From positions 4,255,001 to 4,319,000 of the forward strand of contig NZ_CP072597.1 of the NCBI RefSeq assembly GCF_018847975.1: a stretch of DNA of 64,000 nucleotides, read 5' to 3'. This DNA is from Lysobacter sp. K5869 (GTDB lineage: Bacteria; Pseudomonadota; Gammaproteobacteria; Xanthomonadales; Xanthomonadaceae). The notes beneath the pieces are model-generated. The model was not told the origin of the DNA. It searched no databases and worked only from the letters and a program-made list of their open reading frames with translations. The translations under genes were made by a program, and so were the position numbers. Below, in pieces: positions 1 through 11,781 of the stretch (its first letter is position 1; every line of letters starts with the position of its first letter).

Positions 1-249
1 CTCGGCCTGCGGACGGTCCTCGATCTGAGCGCGGACGTAGGCGTCCAGGCCGAGCTTGACCGCGGGCTCGTAATCGCTGAAGCGCAGGCCCGGACGGCCG
101 AACAGCACGCGGTAATGCGCGCGCCAATAGCTCAATTCCGAGTCCAGATCGACCGCGTCGGGCGACAGGCGCGTCGTCGCGGCGGTGGTTCGGCCCGCGA
201 TGACGGCGGCGCGGCGGGTCGACAGCGTGTGCGGAGAGTCCAGGCGCAT
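1..249 (-). CDS. Small conserved hypothetical protein, C-terminus cut by window edge
   Basis: An open frame of 83 codons runs from an ATG at 249 to the window edge with no stop. A GAGG ribosome binding site lies just upstream of the ATG. Third-position GC is high, as in real genes here. The product is soluble, begins MRLDSPHTL, and contains a segment with WRAHYRVLFGRPGL followed by DYEPAVKLG. This tryptophan/tyrosine pattern (W-x3-Y ... DY-x-PA-x3-G) is seen in small stress-associated proteins of proteobacteria, but that match is from memory and the function is unknown. It lies downstream of lhr on the same strand, separated by about 370 bases, so it is probably transcribed separately. Confidence 0.6.
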   Translation of the reverse strand, partial: MRLDSPHTLSTRRAAVIAGRTTAATTRLSPDAVDLDSELSYWRAHYRVLFGRPGLRFSDYEPAVKLGLDAYVRAQIEDRPQAE

Positions 250-621
250 TGCGTTTCCTCGAAGGCTGCGGCGCGAGCACCGACCCGGCGCGGCAGAAAC
301 GGTGTGCGAATGCGGCGTAACGATGGGGCGAACGCATCGTCGGCGGTGCGTGCGCGTTGGCGCATTCGCTCGTTCACGGTCCCCGGGAACCACCTTGCCA
401 CCGCGCGGCGCGAAGAGCGCGTCGATTTCGCGCGGCCGCATTGTTTTCGGATTCAGTTTCGCGCGCGCCAACGCGACGCGAGAATCGCCGCGAATACGAT
501 GAATCGCGCCGCCAGGAACGATTGCGCGCATGACATGGCGCTGGTTTTACGATTTCTTCCGCTTCGGCGGAACTGCGTCGCGCTTTGGCGCTGAATCGCT
601 CAGGCGCCGCCGCCGGTCGCC
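250..621. other. Intergenic region without a recognised gene
   Basis: These 372 bases separate the stop of lhr from the start of the truncated small gene, both on the minus strand. Open frames here lack ribosome binding sites and have no recognisable protein. The part nearest 250 presumably carries the promoter of the small gene. I see no convincing hairpin terminator for lhr. Confidence 0.4.
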
Positions 622-3600
622 TCAGCGCGCGCCGAGCCCCAAATTGCGCATGACTTCGTCGATGCGCGAGTCCGCGGCCGCGGCGACGCTGTCCGGACGG
701 CGCAGCAGCAAACGCTGGATCTCGCGTTGCGCATCGGCGGGCAAGGATTCGATCCACTCCACCTGCCCCGCCAACAGGCTCGCCACCGCGACGCCGTCGC
801 GGAAGGCGATGCGCGCGCCGGGAATGCGCGGCACCTTGGCGCCGGCCAGCACGCTGCCGGTGAGGTTGAGCGGATCGGCCGCCGACACGCAGACGATTTC
901 GCCGTCGTGTTCGCGCGAACGCGCCTGCCGCAACGCGCTGACCGCATCGGGCAGCGCGTATTGCTCGCCGGTCATGCCGCTGACGAAGCGGCCGCCGCGG
1001 ATTTCGCCGCGCGCTTCCAGCCGCCGGTAGACGCGCAGCAGATCGCGCCACGGCGGCAGCCACGCGGCTTCGCGCTGGATCAGGCGCCAGAACACCACGC
1101 CGTAGCGTTCGAGCAAGCGCCAGGCGATGTGTTCGACCGATTCGGCGGCCTGCGCCGCGTCGGCCTGGGCGGAATCTTCCGGCCGTGTCAGCGACCAACG
1201 TCCGGCGTCCTGCAGATCGGTCAGCATCGCCCGGCGACGGCGCTGGCCGTGGCTGGCGGCGCGCTTGGACGGCGGCACCAGCAGCGCGCGCAGGCCGGCG
1301 TAGCTGTCGCAGGTGATGCGGCCGCGCACCACCAGTTCGCCCAGCGCCTCTTCCAGTTCGGTGCGCAGCAAGTGCGCGGAGCGTTCGAGTTCGTCGAAGA
1401 ACGAAGCGCCGCGCGCGGCCAGCGCATCGAGCACGCGTTGCGCGCGCGAGGACACCGGCGCCGGATCGGCGTTGCGGCCCGCGGCCCATTGCCAATCCGC
1501 CAATGCGCGCCGCGGCAGCAGCACGATGGGCGTTTGGCGCACGCTCGGCACGCCCTGCGGCGCGGCCGGCTCGGCGTTCGCGGCCGCATTGTTCGGCCGC
1601 AGGCGCGCCCAGGTCACCCGCCCGGCCGAACACAGTTCGTCGAGCCAACCGGATTCGTAGTCGCCGATGCGCGCCGGCAGCAACTCGCTTTCCCAGACCG
1701 AAGCCGGCGCCTCGAAGCCTTCGAGCTGCTCCAGCACCGCTTGCAGCGCCTGCGGGCCGCTCATGCGCGAACGCCGCGACAGCTTTTGCCAGTCGAACAG
1801 GAAGCGCGCGTAATCGCGCGGCGCCACCGGTTCGATCTCGCGGCGCAGGCGCCCGACCGTGTAGCGATGGATACGCGCGAGCAAATGCCGCTCGCACCAT
1901 TGTTCGTCGCCGCCGAGCAGACTGTCGGGCTCGAACCGGCCGCGCATCACGTAGCCTTCCGACTCCAGCCGCAGCAGCGCCAGTTCCACCTCGCCCGGCT
2001 CGCGCCGCGCGTCGCCGGCGAGCGTCGCGGCCGTGGTCGGGCCCAGCGCGGTCAGGCGCGAGCGCAGCGTTTCGATCAACGCCGCTTCGGCGCTCCACTG
2101 GGTTCGCGCGTACTCCTCCGGCACCTCGACCGCCGGTTCGGCCTGAGCCTGCGGAAACAGCGCCAACGCCTGCGGCAAGCTTTCGGTGGCGACCCACCAC
2201 GCCGCGGCCGCGTCGTCCGCGCGCAGGCGCAGCGCGGTCGCGCGCCCGGCGTCGGCCAGCGCGCACAGCCAACCCTCCCAGCCGTGCGCCTCGGCCTCGC
2301 CCGCGGTAACGAAGCCCAGGCCCATCAAGGCCTCGTGCATTTCGTCGGCGTCGCGCACTTCCGGCCACGCTTCCTCGCGCACGGCCTCGATCGCCTGCGG
2401 ATCGAGCCGGCCGAGATCGTCGGCGCTGTCGGCGTCGCCGTAGCGCCGCGCCATCACCGCCTGGGTGCGGCGCTCTTCGATCGGCGCGTCGTCGAGGAAA
2501 GCGTACGGCTTGGCGTTGAGCGCCTCGGCGGCGATCGGCGACGGCCCGGTGACGTCGCGGCCGACCACGCGGATTTCGCCGGCCTCCAGGCGCCGCAGCA
2601 TGCGCAGCCAGCCTTCGCTGTCCATCGCCTCATACAAGCAATCGTGCAGGGTCTGTTCGACCAGCGGATGCTCCGGCACCTCGCGCTCGCCGGCCAGATT
2701 CTCGGCGCAGGCGACCTGATCGGGAAATACCGTCGCCAGCAGATCCTCGCTCTTCATCCGCTGCAACTGCGGCGCGACCTTCTTGCCGCCGACGAAGCGC
2801 GGCAGCGCCAGCGCCGTGGTCGCGACCCAGCGCCAGCGCGCGCCGAACAGCGGCGCGTCGAGCAAGGCCTGGATCAATACGTCTAAGGCCGAGGCCGAAT
2901 GCAGATAGCGCGCCACGTCCTCAAGCGGGAAGCTGTGGCTGGTCGACAGCGACAGCACGATCGCGTCCTCGGTCGCCGCCGCCTGCAGCTCGAAATTGAA
3001 CTTGCGGCAGAAGCGCTTGCGCAGCGCCAATCCCCAGGCCTTGTTGACGCGGCTGCCGTACGGCGAATGGATGACGAGTTGGGTGCCGCCGGACTCGTCG
3101 AAGAAACGCTCGAACACGAGGGTGTCCTGCGTCGGCACCAGACCCAGCGCGTGACGGGTGCGGCCGAGGTAATCGGCCAACTGCAGCGCGCTGGCGGAAT
3201 CGAGCGCGAACTCCTGCGCGAGCGCGCGCGCCGCGCCGGCGTTGTCGTCGGCGCGCTGGAACGCGGCATCGGCGGCCGCGCGCAGGCGCGAAACGCTGTG
3301 CGAGAGTTCGTCGCTGCGGCCCGGCGCCTCGCCGAGCCAGAACGGAATGTTCGGCGGCAGGCCTTGCGCGTCTTCCACCCGCACCCGGCCCGGCTCGACC
3401 CGCAGAATGCGGTAGCTGGCGTTGCCGAGCTGGAACACGTCGCCGCCGAGGCTTTCGACCGCGAAGTCCTCGTTGACGCTGCCGATCACCTGCGCCTCGG
3501 GCTCCAGCACCACGGCGTAATCGCCGGTGTCGGGGATGGTGCCGCCCGACATCACCGCGGTCATGCGCGCGCCGCGCCGCGCGCGCACGCGCCCGTGCAC

Positions 3601-5031
3601 GGCGTCGCGATGCAGGTACGCCGCGCGCGGCCCGCGCCGGGTGGTGAAACCGTCGGCGAGCATGCGCACGATCTGGTCGAAGTGCTTGCGCTCCAGGCGC
3701 GCGTAAGGCCAGGCGCGGCGCACGCAGGCGAACAGCTCGTCCTCGCCGCAATCGCGCATCGCCGCCTCGGCGACGATCTGCTGGGCCAGCACGTCCAGCG
3801 GCGCCGGCGGGATGCGCAACGCGTCGAGTTCGCCGCGGCGCACGCTGTCGAGCAGCGCCGCGCATTCGACCAAGTCGTCGCGCGAGGACGGGAACAGCCG
3901 CCCCTTGGGCACGCCGCCGACGTGATGGCCGGCGCGGCCGACGCGTTGCAAGAACGCGGCGATGGCGCGCGGCGAGCCGAGCTGGCAGACCAGATCGACG
4001 TCGCCGATGTCGATGCCGAGCTCCAGCGACGCGGTCGCGACCAATACCCGCAGTTGCCCGCGCTTGAGCCGCTGCTCGGCGTCCAGGCGCAGTTCGCGCG
4101 ACAGGCTGCCGTGATGCGCGGCGACGGCGTCCTTGCCGAGCTTGTCGGCCAGATGCTTGGCCGCGCGCTCGGCCATGCGCCGGGTGTTGACGAACACCAA
4201 GGTGGTGCGGTGCTGCTCGACCAGTTCGGCCAGCCGCGCGTACACCTCGTCCCATTGGTCGTGCGACATCACCGCGCTCAGCGGCGAGCCGGGCAGTTCC
4301 AGGGCCAGATCGCGGCGCTTGTCGTAGCCGATGTCGACGATGGCGCAATCGGGCGTGCCGTCGGCGGCGACCGCGTCGCTGCCGACCAAGAAGCGCGCGA
4401 CTTCGTCGATGGGCTTTTGCGTCGCCGACAGGCCGATCCGCACCGGCGGCGCCGCGCACAATTCGCGCAGGCGTTCCAGGCTCAGGCTCAGGTGGCTGCC
4501 GCGCTTGTCGTCGGCCACGGCGTGGATTTCGTCGACGATCACCGAACGCACCGTGGACAGCATCGCCCGCCCCGATTCGGAGCCGAGCAGCACGTACAGC
4601 GATTCGGGCGTGGTCACCAGGATGTGCGGCGGGCGCTTGCGCATCGCGGTACGCTCGCCGGCCGGCGTGTCGCCGGTGCGCACCGCGGTGCGGATGCCGG
4701 GATCGGGCAGGCCCAGGCGCCGCAGCTGTTCGGCGATGCCGGCCAGCGGCGCTTCCAGGTTCAGATGGATGTCGTTGGACAGCGCCTTCAGCGGCGAGAC
4801 GTAGACCACCTGGGTTTCGTCGCGCAGCCCCTGCTCCAGGCCTTCGCGCACCAGCGCGTCGATCGCGGCGAGGAACGCGGTCAGGGTCTTGCCCGAACCG
4901 GTCGGCGCGGCGACCAGGGTGTTGCGGCCGGCGCGGATGTTCGGCCAGGCCAACTCCTGCGCGCGGGTCGGCGCCGGGAACGCGGCGCGGAACCAGGCGG
5001 CGATGGCGGGATGGAAGGCGTCTAGCACCAT
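622..5031 (-). CDS. lhr: Lhr-type large superfamily 2 DEAD/DEAH-box helicase
   Basis: This is a 1469-residue cytoplasmic SF2 ATP-dependent helicase of the Lhr family, which unwinds DNA or RNA:DNA hybrids and has been linked to DNA repair. Visible motifs are Walker A APTGSGKT near the N-terminus, the DEIH box in VDEIHAV, GLSAT (motif III), and QRVGRAGH (motif VI). They are followed by a C-terminal extension of about 1000 residues, the hallmark of the long Lhr form (E. coli Lhr is about 1540 residues). I chose ATG 5031 ([14 protein letters not shown]) because the family homology begins there. An ATG at 5094 would add 21 low-complexity residues. It is divergent from copA with a gap of about 200 bases and appears monocistronic. 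Confidence 0.93.
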   Translation of the reverse strand: MVLDAFHPAIAAWFRAAFPAPTRAQELAWPNIRAGRNTLVAAPTGSGKTLTAFLAAIDALVREGLEQGLRDETQVVYVSPLKALSNDIHLNLEAPLAGIAEQLRRLGLPDPGIRTAVRTGDTPAGERTAMRKRPPHILVTTPESLYVLLGSESGRAMLSTVRSVIVDEIHAVADDKRGSHLSLSLERLRELCAAPPVRIGLSATQKPIDEVARFLVGSDAVAADGTPDCAIVDIGYDKRRDLALELPGSPLSAVMSHDQWDEVYARLAELVEQHRTTLVFVNTRRMAERAAKHLADKLGKDAVAAHHGSLSRELRLDAEQRLKRGQLRVLVATASLELGIDIGDVDLVCQLGSPRAIAAFLQRVGRAGHHVGGVPKGRLFPSSRDDLVECAALLDSVRRGELDALRIPPAPLDVLAQQIVAEAAMRDCGEDELFACVRRAWPYARLERKHFDQIVRMLADGFTTRRGPRAAYLHRDAVHGRVRARRGARMTAVMSGGTIPDTGDYAVVLEPEAQVIGSVNEDFAVESLGGDVFQLGNASYRILRVEPGRVRVEDAQGLPPNIPFWLGEAPGRSDELSHSVSRLRAAADAAFQRADDNAGAARALAQEFALDSASALQLADYLGRTRHALGLVPTQDTLVFERFFDESGGTQLVIHSPYGSRVNKAWGLALRKRFCRKFNFELQAAATEDAIVLSLSTSHSFPLEDVARYLHSASALDVLIQALLDAPLFGARWRWVATTALALPRFVGGKKVAPQLQRMKSEDLLATVFPDQVACAENLAGEREVPEHPLVEQTLHDCLYEAMDSEGWLRMLRRLEAGEIRVVGRDVTGPSPIAAEALNAKPYAFLDDAPIEERRTQAVMARRYGDADSADDLGRLDPQAIEAVREEAWPEVRDADEMHEALMGLGFVTAGEAEAHGWEGWLCALADAGRATALRLRADDAAAAWWVATESLPQALALFPQAQAEPAVEVPEEYARTQWSAEAALIETLRSRLTALGPTTAATLAGDARREPGEVELALLRLESEGYVMRGRFEPDSLLGGDEQWCERHLLARIHRYTVGRLRREIEPVAPRDYARFLFDWQKLSRRSRMSGPQALQAVLEQLEGFEAPASVWESELLPARIGDYESGWLDELCSAGRVTWARLRPNNAAANAEPAAPQGVPSVRQTPIVLLPRRALADWQWAAGRNADPAPVSSRAQRVLDALAARGASFFDELERSAHLLRTELEEALGELVVRGRITCDSYAGLRALLVPPSKRAASHGQRRRRAMLTDLQDAGRWSLTRPEDSAQADAAQAAESVEHIAWRLLERYGVVFWRLIQREAAWLPPWRDLLRVYRRLEARGEIRGGRFVSGMTGEQYALPDAVSALRQARSREHDGEIVCVSAADPLNLTGSVLAGAKVPRIPGARIAFRDGVAVASLLAGQVEWIESLPADAQREIQRLLLRRPDSVAAAADSRIDEVMRNLGLGAR

Positions 5032-5170
5032 GAGCGGCGGCCTGCCGGCGGCGGCGATGCGGGGAGAGTCCCGAGATGGGGGCGATTGTGGCATTGGCCA
5101 GCCTGGGGCCGGGCCGTCTCAGCCGGTGCGACTGAACGATTTACCGGCGCCGATCTCACACCGCGCACCC

Positions 5171-5206
5171 AACCTTGACCTTACCATCATGGGAACCCAC
5201 ACCCTG
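5171..5206 (+). promoter_or_regulatory. Putative CueR-controlled copA promoter
   Basis: TTGACC at 5175-5180 makes a good -35 box. It runs into an imperfect dyad, CTTACCAT/ATGGGAAC (6 of 8 pairs match), in the spacer. MerR-family copper promoters have exactly this layout: a dyad across an over-long 19-base spacer, with a CCTTCC-type half-site overlapping the -35. A spacer of 19 would put a weak -10 at about 5200-5205. The dyad is seen; assignment to CueR is inferred from copA and cueR downstream. Confidence 0.5.
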
Positions 5207-5235
5207 TGCGGCATCGAGCCAAACGGGAGTCCCCC

Positions 5236-7716
<2,481 letters not shown>

Positions 7717-7751
7717 ACGCCGCCGCGCCCACCTTCAGGAGTTCCAAGCCG

Positions 7752-8216
7752 ATGAACCGCCCTCTGTCCGCCCCCGAACTGGCCCAGGCCAAGGCCGAAG
7801 GCCTGCACAACATCGGCGAGGCCGCGCAGCTCAGCGGCGTCAGCGCGAAGATGATCCGCCATTACGAGAGCATCCGCCTGATTCCCGAAGCCGGCCGCAG
7901 CGTCGCCGGCTACCGCCTCTACAGCGACGCCGACCTGCACCGGCTGCGCTTCATCAAGCGCTCGCGCTCGCTGGGGTTTTCGATCAAGCAGATCGAAACC
8001 TTGCTGGGCTTGTGGGACAACCGCTCGCGCGAGAGCGCCGAGGTCAAGCGGCTGGCGCTGGATCACGCCGCGGAGCTGGCCGAGAAGGTGCGCGAGATGC
8101 AGACCATGCAGCGCACGCTGGAGGAGTTGGCGCGCAAATGCCATGGCGACGATCGGCCGGATTGTCCGATTTTGGAGGATTTGGCGGCGGAGTGTTGCGG
8201 CAGCGGGAAGGCGTAA
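7752..8216 (+). CDS. cueR: MerR-family copper-responsive regulator CueR
   Basis: This 154-residue activator has a MerR helix-turn-helix (HNIGEAAQLSGVSAKMIRHY), a dimerisation coiled coil, and a C-terminal metal loop with C-x7-C (CHGDDRPDC), the signature of the Cu(I)/Ag(I)/Au(I) sensors CueR and HmrR. It is expected to sense cytoplasmic Cu(I) and turn on copA from the dyad promoter at about 5175. The chosen ATG at 7752 has AGGAG ten bases upstream. An in-frame ATG at 7713 that overlaps the copA stop would add 13 residues. The tail ends in a second Cys pair (AECCGSG). No terminator is evident; a REP pair follows. Confidence 0.93.
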   Translation: MNRPLSAPELAQAKAEGLHNIGEAAQLSGVSAKMIRHYESIRLIPEAGRSVAGYRLYSDADLHRLRFIKRSRSLGFSIKQIETLLGLWDNRSRESAEVKRLALDHAAELAEKVREMQTMQRTLEELARKCHGDDRPDCPILEDLAAECCGSGKA

Positions 8217-8265
8217 GGACGCAGTTCGCGCGGGCGCCGAGCGTTGGAAAGATTCGCCGTAGTTG

Positions 8266-8357
8266 GGTTGTCGCGGTCGCGGCTCGCGCCGCTCTACAGG
8301 GGCTGCGGATGGTTCGTTTCCGACTGTAGGAGCGGCGCGAGCCGCGACCGCGACAAC
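8266..8357. repeat. REP-like element pair in inverted orientation
   Basis: An inverted copy at 8268-8298 (TCGCGGTCGCGGCTCGCGCC and on) faces a direct copy at 8325-8357 (TGTAGGAGCGGCGCGAGCCG and on). Each can form its own hairpin and the pair can form a larger one. It lies between the convergent cueR and SDR genes, where REP/BIME elements usually sit. The same family recurs at about 14.1-14.4 kb, 44.7 kb and, degenerate, at 48.3 kb. Confidence 0.75.
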
Positions 8358-8381
8358 GCAACTACGACGCTACCCCCGTCG

Positions 8382-9137
8382 TCAGTTGAGCTTAGCCACC
8401 CAACTCAACGGCGCCCGCTTCATCCACCACCCCACCAGCGCCCACGGCCACCACGGCACGTAGGCCTTGTTCTTCTCCGTCTCGATCGCCCGCGCCAGCA
8501 AGCGGCAGCCGGTCGCCTCGTCGATGATGAAAGGCGTGTGCGCCGCCGGCGCGCCGTCGTTCATTTCGGTGCGGATGTAGCCGGGGAAGATCGTGCTGAC
8601 CCGGATCGAAGGCTTGCGCAGCATGTCGGTGCGGATGCCCTCGGCCAGCGCGGCGACGCCGGCCTTGCTCGCGGCGTAGGCGGTCAAGCCGCCGCGCAGG
8701 CCGCGCATCGCGCTCATCGAGGAAATCAGCACCAGGTGGCCCTGGCCCGCGGCGCGGAAGATCTCCATCGCCGCTTCGCACTGCGCCAACGCGGCGAGGA
8801 AGTTGGTTTCGACGATGGCGCGGTTCAGCGCGAACTGCCCCTTGCCCACCGGCGCGCCCTGGCCGATGCCGGCGTTGACCACGACCCGGTCGAGGCCGCC
8901 GAGTTCGTCGCGCAGTTCGCCGAACACGCGGAACACCGCGGCGTGATCGGTCACGTCCAGGCTGCGCAGGGCGACGCGGATGCCGGGGTGTTCGGCTTCG
9001 AGTTCGGCCTTGAGCGCCTCGAGCCGGTCGACGCGCCGCGCGCACAGCGCCAGATCGCGGCCGGCGCGGGCGAATTCGCGGGCCATGCCGCGGCCCAGGC
9101 CCGAGCTGGCGCCGGTGATGAGGATGCGCTTGCGCAT
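8382..9137 (-). CDS. Short-chain dehydrogenase/reductase
   Basis: This is a 251-residue NAD(P)-dependent oxidoreductase of the classical SDR family. The nucleotide-binding motif TGASSGLG is at the N-terminus, the NAG motif appears in VVNAGIG, and the catalytic YxxxK is in YAASKAG, with the upstream Ser in ISSMSA. It is the last gene of the five-gene minus-strand operon that begins at 13022. Its ATG lies 12 bases after the stop of the histidine phosphatase gene. The substrate cannot be read from sequence. Operon partners suggest an acyl or hydroxyacyl intermediate. Confidence 0.9.
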   Translation of the reverse strand: MRKRILITGASSGLGRGMAREFARAGRDLALCARRVDRLEALKAELEAEHPGIRVALRSLDVTDHAAVFRVFGELRDELGGLDRVVVNAGIGQGAPVGKGQFALNRAIVETNFLAALAQCEAAMEIFRAAGQGHLVLISSMSAMRGLRGGLTAYAASKAGVAALAEGIRTDMLRKPSIRVSTIFPGYIRTEMNDGAPAAHTPFIIDEATGCRLLARAIETEKNKAYVPWWPWALVGWWMKRAPLSWVAKLN

Positions 9138-9149
9138 GACGGACGGCCC

Positions 9150-9875
9150 TCAGCGGTAAGTGATCAGGCCGTCGCGCGCGTACAGGTGCGCGTGGCCGTT
9201 GAAGGTGGACAGGCGCAGGCCGCCGCGGGCGGCGTGCACCTGGGTGTGGCTGGCGTTGACCAGGGTCCAGCTCAGGCGCAGCGCCTGCGCTTGCGGCGCG
9301 TCGAGCAGCGCTTGGGTTATCGCCGCGATGGGACCGCCGGAGGTGAAGATCCAGACGTTGCGCGCGCCGCCGGCGGCATCGGCCGCGGCCTGCGCGGCGG
9401 CGAGGCAGCGCGCGCGGAACGCGGGCCAGGGCTCGTCGTAGTCGCGGTCGAATTCGCCGCCGGCCCAACGCTGCATCGCCGCGGCGAACAGGGTTTGGAA
9501 GGCGCGGTGCGGATCGTTTTCGGCCTTGAGGTCGGCGCGCAGGCGCGCGTGGTCGGCGTATTCGGGACGATGACGGGCGAGGATCTGGACGTGGTCGAAT
9601 TCGTTCCAGCGTTCGTCGCAAGTCGGGGCCATCGCGCCGCTCGCCCTCGCGGCGGACTCCGCCTGCGGCGACGCCATCGCGCCCAGACATTCCTCGGCGG
9701 TTTCGCGATGACGGCGCATGCCACCGCAAATAGCCAGATCGCCCTCGCCCGCCAACGGCGCCAGCGCCGCACCGAGCAGGCGCGACTGTTCGCGGCCGAG
9801 CTCGCTCAAGCGGTCGTAATCGTCGGAACCGAACGCGGCTTGGCCGTGGCGGATCAGATGCAGCGTCGTGGTCAT
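9150..9875 (-). CDS. Histidine phosphatase family (phosphoglycerate mutase-like) protein
   Basis: This 241-residue protein starts MTTTLHLIRHGQAAF. The RHG triad at residues 9-11 is the phosphate-binding and phosphohistidine loop of the histidine phosphatase superfamily. A later ICGGMRRHRET segment matches the second conserved arginine/histidine region, with the Glu used in catalysis. The ATG overlaps the stop of the upstream kinase-like gene (ATGA), so translation is probably coupled. Coupling of a phosphatase to an APH-fold kinase is suggestive: it might hydrolyse a phosphorylated intermediate or a dead-end product. The substrate is not known. Confidence 0.85.
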   Translation of the reverse strand: MTTTLHLIRHGQAAFGSDDYDRLSELGREQSRLLGAALAPLAGEGDLAICGGMRRHRETAEECLGAMASPQAESAARASGAMAPTCDERWNEFDHVQILARHRPEYADHARLRADLKAENDPHRAFQTLFAAAMQRWAGGEFDRDYDEPWPAFRARCLAAAQAAADAAGGARNVWIFTSGGPIAAITQALLDAPQAQALRLSWTLVNASHTQVHAARGGLRLSTFNGHAHLYARDGLITYR

Positions 9876-10951
9876 GCGCCGCGCCCCTCGCGCGCGATCG
9901 CGCGGCGGCAGCGCCAATGCAGGTAGTTCACCGATAGCCAGAAGCGCTTGAACGCCGGGTTGCGGGTCTGGCCGTGGTGATAGCGGTAATAGATTTGCTG
10001 GGCGATGGCCGAGAGCCGGAACAGCCCGTACACCTCGTAAAACGCCCAGCTGCGCGGCCGCCAGCCGGTGCGCTCGCTGTAGTAGTCCATCGCCTCGCGC
10101 CGGGTCGGCATGCCGGGCAAATGGGTGGGCTGGCGGCGGGTGTCGCGGGCGATGAAGTCGTCGTCGGCCTGGACCCAGTAGGCCAGCAAATTGCCCACGT
10201 CCATCAGCGGATCGCCGAGCGTGGCCAGTTCCCAGTCGAGCACGCCGATCACCCGGGTCGGATCGGCGCGGTCGAGCACCACGTTGTCGAAGCGGAAATC
10301 GTTGTGGGTCAGGCGGATGGTTTCTTCGCGCGGCAGGTTCTCGCGCAGCCAGGCCATGATCTTGTCGCCGCGCGGAACGTTCCAGGTGCGCGCGTCGCTG
10401 TAGCGCTTGCTCCAGCCCTCGATCTGCCGCTGCGCGTAGCCGGCGCCCGGCGCGAGCCCGTCCAGACCGGCGGCGCGGTAATCCACCCGGTGCAGCGCGA
10501 TCAAGGTGTCGAGCACGTTGTGGGCGAGCGTGGCGACGCGCTCGCGCGACAACTCGAAATCGGGCGGCGGGTTCTTGCGCAGGATCAGCCCATCCAGCCG
10601 CTGCATCACGTAGAACTCCGCGCCGATCACCGCCTCGTCGGCGCAGTGCGCGTACATCCGCGGCACGAACGCGAACACCGGCCGCAGCGCTTGCTGGATG
10701 CGGAACTCGCGGCCCATGTCGTGCGCCGACTTGGCCTTCTTGCCGGCCGGCGGGCGGCGCAGGATCAGATCGTCGTTGGCGTAATGCAGGCGATACGTCC
10801 AGTTCGACGCGCCTCCAGCGTATTGGGTGATTTCCGGCAGCCCTTGCAGATGCGGCAGACGCGGCTTGAGCCACGCGTCGACCGCGGCCGCGTCGAGTTC
10901 CTCGCCCGCGCGCACCGGCCGCGCGTCGTCGCGCGCGCCCGCCGCGCTCAT
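9872..10951 (-). CDS. APH-fold phosphotransferase (ACAD10/11 kinase-domain-like)
   Basis: This is a 359-residue kinase-fold protein related to aminoglycoside phosphotransferases. The catalytic loop is HNDFRFDN, matching HxDxxxxN, and the metal-binding segment is VLDWELATLGDP. These features, and its position next to an acyl-CoA dehydrogenase, resemble the kinase domain of eukaryotic ACAD10/11 and bacterial LvaA, which phosphorylate the hydroxyl of 4-hydroxyacyl-CoA. It is therefore unlikely to be an antibiotic-resistance enzyme. The ATG at 10951 overlaps the stop of the SDR gene upstream (ATGA), and its own stop overlaps the phosphatase gene. The 4-hydroxyacyl-CoA substrate is inference. Confidence 0.87.
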   Translation of the reverse strand: MSAAGARDDARPVRAGEELDAAAVDAWLKPRLPHLQGLPEITQYAGGASNWTYRLHYANDDLILRRPPAGKKAKSAHDMGREFRIQQALRPVFAFVPRMYAHCADEAVIGAEFYVMQRLDGLILRKNPPPDFELSRERVATLAHNVLDTLIALHRVDYRAAGLDGLAPGAGYAQRQIEGWSKRYSDARTWNVPRGDKIMAWLRENLPREETIRLTHNDFRFDNVVLDRADPTRVIGVLDWELATLGDPLMDVGNLLAYWVQADDDFIARDTRRQPTHLPGMPTRREAMDYYSERTGWRPRSWAFYEVYGLFRLSAIAQQIYYRYHHGQTRNPAFKRFWLSVNYLHWRCRRAIAREGRGA

Positions 10952-11781
10952 GCGGGCCCGCTCGCCGGCTGCGAGCGCGTGCGCCCGCGCCCGCCCGCGC
11001 GGCGCATCGCCGCTTCGAACGCGCGGTACGGCAGGAAGCGCTTGAGCAGCCAGAACCGCTTGGCGTCGGGATGGGTGAGGATGCGGAACTCGCCGCGCGC
11101 CACGCCCTCGCGGATGCGCGCGGCGACCCAATCGGCGTCGACCTTGGCCTCGGCCACCAGCTTCTTCATCCAGCGCGCGAAACGCGGATCGCGGGTGCGC
11201 AGGCTTTCGCCGAGATTGGTGCGGAAGAACGCCGGACAGGCGACGCTGACCTGCACGCCGTCGGGTTCCAGCTCGGCCTTGAGCGTTTCCGACAGCGCCA
11301 CCACCGCGGCCTTGGTCGCGTTGTAGGCGCCGGCGAACGGCGGATGCACCAGCCCGGCCATCGAGGCGATGTTGAGCAAAGCGCCGCCGCGCTGGCGCTT
11401 GAACATCGGGATGAAGGCCTTGCAGCCGCGCACCACGCCGAGCAGGTTGATCTCGACCATCCACTGCCAGTCGGCCAGCGGCATCGATTCGACCGGCCCC
11501 ATGTCGGCGACGCCGGCGTTGTTGATCACCAGATCGGCGCCGGCCCAGTTCGCCTGCATCCATTCGGCCGCGGCTTGCAGGTCTTCCTCGCGGGTCACGT
11601 CGCAATGCAGGTAATAGGCTTCGGCGTTCAGCGCGCGCAACGCCGCCAGGGTTTCCTCGCCGCGCGCGGCGTTGACGTCGCCGATCAGCACCCGCGCGCC
11701 GTCGCGCGCATAGCCTTCGGCCAGCGCGCGGCCCAGGCCCGAAGCGCCGCCGGTGACGAAGACCCGTGGCCGCGCGCTCAT
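10948..11781 (-). CDS. Short-chain dehydrogenase/reductase in the acyl-CoA dehydrogenase operon
   Basis: This is a 277-residue SDR with cofactor motif TGGASGLG, the acidic residue of an NAD-preferring enzyme (IGDVNAARG) after strand two, NNAG (VINNAGVAD) and the catalytic YxxxK in YNATKAA. A C-terminal extension of about 70 residues ends in an Arg-rich tail. The ATG at 11781 overlaps the acyl-CoA dehydrogenase stop, and the stop overlaps the kinase gene. It probably oxidises or reduces a hydroxyacyl intermediate in the same pathway. It is only distantly similar to the other SDR at 8382-9137, so the two are not a recent duplication. Confidence 0.9.
   Translation of the reverse strand: MSARPRVFVTGGASGLGRALAEGYARDGARVLIGDVNAARGEETLAALRALNAEAYYLHCDVTREEDLQAAAEWMQANWAGADLVINNAGVADMGPVESMPLADWQWMVEINLLGVVRGCKAFIPMFKRQRGGALLNIASMAGLVHPPFAGAYNATKAAVVALSETLKAELEPDGVQVSVACPAFFRTNLGESLRTRDPRFARWMKKLVAEAKVDADWVAARIREGVARGEFRILTHPDAKRFWLLKRFLPYRAFEAAMRRAGGRGRTRSQPASGPA

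Noticed and set aside
9872..10951. Aminoglycoside resistance gene
   Set aside because: The APH fold is present, but operon context with an ACAD10/11-like dehydrogenase and the family of the catalytic segments point to metabolism.
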